The notes beneath the pieces are model-generated. The model was not told the DNA's origin and ran no database searches. It saw only the letters and a list, made by a program, of their open reading frames with translations. Shown here in pieces: positions 58,442 to 64,000 of a stretch of 64,000 nt of DNA. The translations under genes and the position numbers were made by a program. The stretch covers positions 7,626,001-7,690,000 of the forward strand of contig NC_088788.1 of assembly GCF_949628265.1 (NCBI RefSeq), read 5' to 3'. Every line of letters starts with the position of its first letter. The stretch's first letter is position 1. Source of the DNA: Cloeon dipterum. Taxonomy: Eukaryota > Arthropoda > Insecta > Ephemeroptera > Baetidae.

Positions 58442-59343
58442 CTTGATTTTCGAATTAAATTGGTTGTAAGAAATTCAAACGTTTTGAAATTAAATATATA
58501 AAACACCTTGTTTTTCTTTGCTAGTAATTTCAAAATTATTTAACGTATCTTATAATTCGGAAAAAAGCAAAATTATTTAGATATAAGAAATTAAAAATAT
58601 GATCAGTGAAAATCATAATATATACTGTCAAATTAAACTAAAAAGGAATATAATGAAGGCACCGTTAAATTAAGGTACATTTTCAATGTCTTCAAAACTC
58701 ACTTTTAAATTAATTCAAAAGTAAAATTATCCATCGTTTAAAAATAATATTTAAAATTTATACAGTAAAAAAGTTAAACATTTCGAAACACACTTATATT
58801 TCCTGTTATTTTTTTTTTTTTGAGAAAGACAATTTCTTCATTAAACAAATTTAATGGCACGGGATGTAGAAATATTAAGAGCAAAACGCCTGCAGAGCAG
58901 TGAGCATGGGCAACCTGCGTGGCTCGATAACGTGCTAAACGCAAGAATCTAAATCCATGAGGAACAAATTGGTTCTAATCATTCTTTATTATAAACTACA
59001 AAAAATATTTTTCTATATCTAAATTGCGATGTGTGTACTAACCATAAAAAGGGGTTTAGATTATCACGTGATCAAAAAGGGAATAAAGATAAAATTGAAC
59101 CGTAACTTTTTGTAAGATTTTTTTTTAATAATATTTTTTGAAAAGCTCCGTGCTGATGCTTGTAAATATGGCCATAATTGAATTTCTGATAGTTTAAGCT
59201 TAATTCTCCAAGAAATTAAATAACAGCATTAAGATTAATCAAACGCTGTAAGTAATTTGATTAATATTTTATTCAATTTCTCCGCAGCAATAAATAAATA
59301 CATCAATTTATTTTTCAAACAAAGATAAATTAAAGAGATGCTG
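58442..59343. other. AT-rich spacer before SPH-E
   Basis: It contains a T-run at 58807-58821 and the SPH-E 3' UTR near 59235-59343. I see no other feature. Confidence 0.4.
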
Positions 59344-61563
59344 TTACACTCCGGTGATTCGGAAGATCCACTCGCGGAATAGGGACACTTCCGTATAAAG
59401 CTCAGGTAAGTTACAACCAGGCTTGCTGTATAAAATACCACGGAGTTCACTGTTATAAGCCAGAGGAGAACCATATCCGATACTAGTGCAAAAGCCGGTT
59501 GTTTCGTCGGAATCCCCAGCGCAAATTAAATAGATTAAATCCGCTCCTGGCAGCAGGATGGAGCACAAGTCCTTGGACACAATCGGCACCAGCAGCTTCT
59601 CGAGTCTTCCAGAAGGCTGATAAGGGGCCTAAATCGAACTGTTAATACGTTTTGTTTTGGATTTGAGCTTTAGAAAACCTTACAGACTCGCCCACGCCTG
59701 AGACCGTCGTGACAGTTCCTGGCACGGAAGCAGAGAACCGAGCGGGAAGCTGGACAGCTTGAATGGAGCAATCGAATTCAAACGGTGGGTCCACCCTGTA
59801 GAGGGTCAGGTGGTTGCTTGTTCGGTCGTCGTTATAGGCTTCGGTTATGTTGCGAGGGTTGGTCAAATCCGAGGTGCCAGCTATTACTCTCATAGTGTCC
59901 AGACTCTCCCTAAGGCATGGAAGAAAAAGTCGCATTTTTGTTATTAAAATTTCTGCGCTGTTATCATTTCTTTGGTCATGGTCAAATATTAATATTGAAT
60001 ATTTTATCAGCTTTCAGAATATGTTTGGTGGTTTTTTTCTACGACTGACCATGAAAAATTAACACAGCCCAGGAGAAGCAATTATAATAGAAAATTAATA
60101 TTTTGCTCTTAATGTCGAAATCGACCCAGCGATGATCGATGTGCCTCAAGAAAATACAAATTTATGTAAATATATCTAGAAAAAACTGTATTTTTTATTG
60201 ATTTTGAAAGCTGTTGCCTTATTAATTGTTTTAAATCCCGTATCGCTATAATCATCAGAAAATAAAATACGTACAAGCTACAAAATGCGTCCGTGAGGAT
60301 GAAATCTCTGGAGATGATGCTGCCGTCACAAAAATATACCCATTCTGATTTCATTTGGTCAAAATACTGGAGCGAGATATGCCAGGGGACCTCGCCCTTC
60401 GCAACCGGCGTTCCACCGATGAGTCTGCCAGCACCAGCCTTGCTCAACCCCAACTTGCTAATCGGCAGCTTATTTGGAAGTCCTAAAAAGCCGAAACCAT
60501 CGAATTATTTAAACAGCTACATTTAGTTTAGTTAATTTCATAACATAAAAAAATAATAATAATAATATGTAAAATAAAATTTGACTCGTAAAGACATGGA
60601 GTCTGTGCTCTTTCATTAATTAAAGAGGAATGATACTGGAAAAGCCTGGAAAATGCTTGTTGCCAATGCAAAAACTCATCCCTTAGGATTCAGTTAAAGC
60701 CTAAATTGACCTAAGGAGCGCTGTAATTTTTTGAGAAAATTGGCTGGAAAGTTAGCGTGCTTTTCAAATGGTAATGGCTGTCTCCTTACTTGAAATCCGA
60801 TTTAATTTCAAAGCCAAGAGTTTGCCCAATAAGTGGCATACACCGTTGGACACATCTCGACCAGAGGAATCGGAATATGCCAAGAAAATATGTTCAAGCA
60901 CTGTAAATTTTGGAGAAAATTGGCAAAATTTGAATTTTTATTGTAGGTAGGTCATTTTTTATTAGTGCAAATTGTTGAACAAATTGTTTATCGAAAAATT
61001 GTTTAAGGCATCCAACAATTTAAATAATTTCCAATTGTTGCACAGTATCATTGCACTTTAAACAGCATTGATATAGAGGGCAGCAATTGAAATCAATTAG
61101 AATAGTTGCCTTTTACTACATAGCACTTATGTTGTTCGTCAAATTGTTTTTCGGAATAAAAATCTGAACAATGAGAAACAGTAAAATCAGGATCCGGTAA
61201 CAATTACATTTCAGATTTTGCCTAATTATTTAACTAAACTGGTTTTTGAAGATAATTTTTCGCATGATTTCAATTCCTCAATTTGGTCTATCCTCCGATA
61301 AGTGGGCAAAATTTCTCTTCGGATAAAATAAACCGCGATTTTCAATAAGGAGACAGTGCTCGCCGCTTGATCAGCATGTTGTGCAACTTGGCAGATGATT
61401 TCCTGGTAATTTAAATGGCAAACCTGGAAAATGTTTGCTCTTCCCCATTTTTCAGAGCATAAAAATTGCAAATTAAATTAATTTACGATTTGTAAAATTT
61501 TAACTCACCGCCGGAAAGAACTGTGGCGCAGCACGCCAACAACAGGACCACTTTGCACAACAT
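59344..61563 (-). CDS. Secreted serine protease homologue SPH-E (catalytically dead)
   Basis: Exons in transcript order: 61509-61563, 60275-60482, 59684-59909 and 59344-59628, in phase, for 257 aa. The signal peptide is MLCKVVLLLACCATVLSG. Cleavage would be at AGR|LIGGTPVAKGEVPWHIS. TAAHC is TDAFC, the Asp102 loop is TSNHLTLYRVDPPFEF, and the serine loop is CTSIGYGSPLAYNS. GELRGL is here SELRGI. Exon lengths and phases match SPH-A to D although the gene lies 44 kb away, so the family spans both ends of the window. Intron 1 (61508-60483) is expanded by a TTAA MITE (60620-61061). The TATA box is at 61601-61610. Confidence 0.9.
60620..61061 (-). mobile_element. TTAA-flanked MITE, copy C, in SPH-E intron 1
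   Basis: TTAA lies on both sides; the ends are AGAGGAATGATACTGG and ACAGTATCATTGCACT. It has the same orientation as copy A and the reverse of B. A further diverged scrap at about 61345-61460 (GGAGACAGTGCTCGCC, AACCTGGAAAATGTTTGCT) may be another relic. Confidence 0.87.
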
Positions 61564-61600
61564 GATGAAAAATATTGATATTGAAAGCCTCTGAACCTAG

Positions 61601-61610
61601 CCTTCTTATA
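61601..61610 (-). promoter_or_regulatory. TATA box of SPH-E
   Basis: TATAAGAAGG on the minus strand is about 40-45 bp upstream of the ATG at 61563, the same spacing as in SPH-B, C and D. Confidence 0.55.
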
Positions 61611-61926
61611 CGAAATAATGCCACATTATCTAAATAGGCCAGGTCCGCGAATTCAAGTGACTCTTTAGCCGGCTAAAGCTTCATTTAATCTCGTGGAAAT
61701 GAGAGCCGCAGAAATCTTAATTTCGCACTGACGCCAAGAAAACCAATAGAAATTTGTTATTTTTTTTGTGACGCAAGACGCGACAAATTTCCTATTATCT
61801 CATTTGAAGAAATTTATAGTCAACGCGTATTTATCTATTTTGACAGTTATCAATTTTGTATAGGGATTATTGTAACTTGTGACTTATCTAAATAGGTTCT
61901 GACACGTAATTAAGCTTATTGGTATT

Positions 61927-62111
61927 TAGGGCTGCCAACCTCCGGGTTTCGACCGGAGATCTCCGGGTTTAGGGGGATTTTCTCAGGGTCTGTCTTTGAA
62001 AAAATACACGGGAGGCATCGGGATCTCCGGGTTCTCGGTACCAGAATTTAGCATTGGCTTATTGGAGTGGTGGGGGAAATCTCCAGGTTTTAGTTTTGGC
62101 TAGCATCCCTA
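61927..62111. repeat. GC-rich block with repeated CTCCGGGTTT motifs
   Basis: It begins TAGGGCTGCCAACCTCCGGG and ends GGCTAGCATCCCTA, giving short imperfect inverted ends. ATCTCCGGGTT or a close variant occurs four times (one ATCTCCAGGTT). It may be a small hAT-like non-autonomous element, but no clear target duplication is seen. Confidence 0.4.
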
Positions 62112-62269
62112 AATGGAATCTAAAAAAGACGACTTATCGGATTAGCGGTTAATATGCTACCTGCATGGCTCGAACACGCGTCGAAACTCTTAATTTGATA
62201 GCACAAAATATCTTAATTTTTACGTTAAATTATCAAATTAATTTTGATTTTGTCAATAAAAAGGTACAT

Positions 62270-62420
62270 TTGTATTGCATACGTAATCGCTTAATAAACA
62301 CCCAAATTTCAATTGTCAAACAGATTATTGCTCTTTTCTTGCAACAAGGAAAGCAATTCAAGTTTTTTTTTATTAAGAATAGAGTGATTTTTACTTCTGA
62401 TTTACCTCGAGACTCTGGCT
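62270..62420. mobile_element. Hairpin MITE, heavily diverged copy 3
   Basis: The stretch AAACACCCAAATTTCAATTG through TCTTTTCTTGCAACAAGGAA matches the complement of 33165-33304 in order. The ends are decayed and no target duplication remains. Confidence 0.5.
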
Positions 62421-62920
62421 GGAGCGGGCATATTTTGAAAATATTTAATTACTGTTGCGCAAAGAGCTCAAACCCAAGAATGCAGTGAGCTGTGTAAATT
62501 TTTAGGGTATAGAACAAAAAACTGTTCACATTTTAAAAGCTAATACAATTTACTACTAATTTGAACTCACTAACGAATATTAACATTTATAGAAATTTTT
62601 GGTTTATTTTTTAATACATGTTTAATGGAAAACTCTTCAGTTAATTCAGTAAATTAAGTTTTTTTTTAAATTTCCCCAGCTATAAAAATTGAACTACCTG
62701 TAAGTCAGCTCATTGTCAGATTGAAGGTTTGGAAACATTATATTTCGAAATTATTTGCAATTTTCCCCGCAAATGTATCAGTGATCTTTTTGCCGCGTTT
62801 ATCAATAATGGTCAATATTTCTTTACATGTACATTTTATTTGTTGTTTAGCATACAATTTCATTTTACAATTTGTTACCTTTATTTAAAAGTTAAGGTTT
62901 CAAATTTAAACTAAACAGGT

Positions 62921-64000
62921 TCAGACACCGGTGACATCGGAGATCCATTCGCGGAAGAGGGAGACCTCGGTGTAGACGACAGGAAACTCGCAACCAGTCT
63001 GATAGTGGAAGAGGCCACGAAGTTCACCATTGTAAACGAGAGGTGAGCCAAAACCGCCTGCATGGTTGCAGAATCCGGATTCGTCGCTGGAGCTTTTGGC
63101 GCAAATGTGGTAGACCAAACTTCTGATTCCCGGAGCCAGCGGGTAGCACAGCGCCTTGGACACGATCAACGAGTTCAACTTGACCAGCTGGTTGGATGGC
63201 TGATATGGTTCCTGGTTGATTTTGAGAATGTTGTGATTTAAAATGTTATCATAGGATCCTAATTTTTTAAGGAATTTCGTTGAATTTAATAAAAAAAATT
63301 AACCAGAGTGATTTTAATTTAAAAAGACGCTTCGCAAATAATGTTAATATTTTTAGGTGGTTTATAAATTTGTACATTGGACGCAAAATAAACTCACGGA
63401 TTCGCCCCAGCCTGAGACTGTCATTTCTGTTCCTGGACACGATTCCACGAACGCGTCGGGTAGGCGAACGGGTGAAAGGAAAACGGTGAACTCGAACGGA
63501 GGATCCACCTTCCAGAGGGTGAGGGAGCCGTAGTGGAGTGGGTCGTCGATGAATTCGACAACTTTGTGAGTCGAACCAGGGTTTACCCAATCCACGGAGC
63601 CAGCTGCTACTTGGTACGTGTCAATGTCGAACCTGCGTTAAATTTTAAATCCAATATTAGCTACACATTTTTTTTAAACAAATTTCTTTCTGCTTCAAAT
63701 TGCAGTGAAAATATGATTTTTAGACCGTTTTAGATAATTTAGTTTGGGAGCACTACTGGATTTTTTACCTCAAAAATGTTTTAGATAGTTGCTCAGTAGT
63801 CTTAAAATACCTAAACTCATATGCTCGTTTGGTAACTAATTTTAAGAAAAAGCTCAAAAAAAATCTAACATAACTTACGATGAACACCAGCCGTTTGTAA
63901 TGACGAATTCGGTCGAAACGATGGCGCCGTCACACAAATGCGTCCAGTTATAGCCAGGAATTGCACGCTGGATGGAGACATGCCAGGGAAATTCGCCTTT
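62921..64000 (-). CDS. Secreted serine protease homologue SPH-F (5' part outside the window)
   Basis: Exons in transcript order: 63879 to beyond 64000 (partial), 63398-63632 and 62921-63211, with the same phases as the other SPHs. The visible product starts KGEFPWHVSIQ. TAAHC is TNGWC, the Asp102 loop is HYGSLTLWKVDPPFEF, and the serine loop is CNHAGGFGSPLVYNG, one residue longer than in its paralogues. The usual CAGDSD block is CAKSSSDESGFC. GWGES and GELRGLF are kept. The signal-peptide exon must lie beyond the right edge. It is head to tail with SPH-E. Confidence 0.88.

Larger units (their letters stand above)
61564..62920. other. Spacer between SPH-E and SPH-F with repeat relics
   Basis: The SPH-E TATA box (TATAAGAAGG, minus strand) is at 61601-61610. 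A GC-richer 185-bp block at 61927-62111 repeats CCGGGTTT-type motifs and has AGGG...CCCT ends. A diverged hairpin MITE lies at about 62270-62420. The rest is AT-rich with no gene supported. Confidence 0.45.

Noticed and set aside
1-64000. CRISPR arrays, operons, Shine-Dalgarno sites and other prokaryotic features
   Set aside because: The sequence is clearly eukaryotic, with spliced genes throughout, and no regularly spaced direct-repeat array was seen.

Overview
The window is nuclear DNA of an arthropod, most likely an insect. The evidence is AT-rich sequence, many short introns (about 50-100 bp) with GT-AG ends, an RYamide neuropeptide precursor, CYP3-clan P450s, Mediator subunit 16 and a eukaryotic tRNA-Thr gene. 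I cannot name the species from sequence alone. All gene models were built by hand from splice signals and phase-consistent exon joins.

Layout, left to right. 0-6.2 kb (+): the 3' end of one annexin, then two more annexins head to tail, both with a signal-peptide exon. A decayed 3' fragment of a protease-like gene sits between the first and second. 6.3-15.7 kb (-): four head-to-tail four-exon genes for secreted trypsin-like proteins that have lost His57, Asp102 and Ser195 (serine protease homologues, SPH-A to SPH-D). 15.8-28.9 kb: a tandem segmental duplication, each unit carrying one intact 8-exon P450 gene (+). 31.4-33.7 kb (-): a complete 4-exon RYamide precursor with three predicted RYamides. 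33.7-45.9 kb: gene-poor, with MITEs and GC-rich islands that look regulatory. 45.9-55.6 kb (-): a complete 13-exon MED16 gene. It hosts a two-exon membrane-protein gene in intron 10 and a tRNA-Thr(AGU) gene in intron 12, both on the same strand. 57.1-58.4 kb (+): an unrecognised multi-pass membrane ORF and a small acidic protein, possibly remnants of one locus. 59.3-64 kb (-): SPH-E (complete) and SPH-F (cut by the window end).

DNA-transposon-like repeats run through the introns and spacers: a TTAA-flanked ~440-bp MITE (four copies, two inside SPH introns), a 140-bp hairpin element with an AAGT target duplication (three copies), a ~350-bp foldback element and a ~355-bp interspersed repeat.

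The most unusual feature is the interleaving of two secreted families: annexins with cleavable signal peptides, most of whose calcium loops are degenerate, and pseudo-proteases that keep the trypsin fold, disulphides and zymogen-type cleavage site but no catalytic residue. Tandem duplication has spread both together. A shared extracellular role (for example at a membrane, egg, salivary or haemolymph surface) is inference only.
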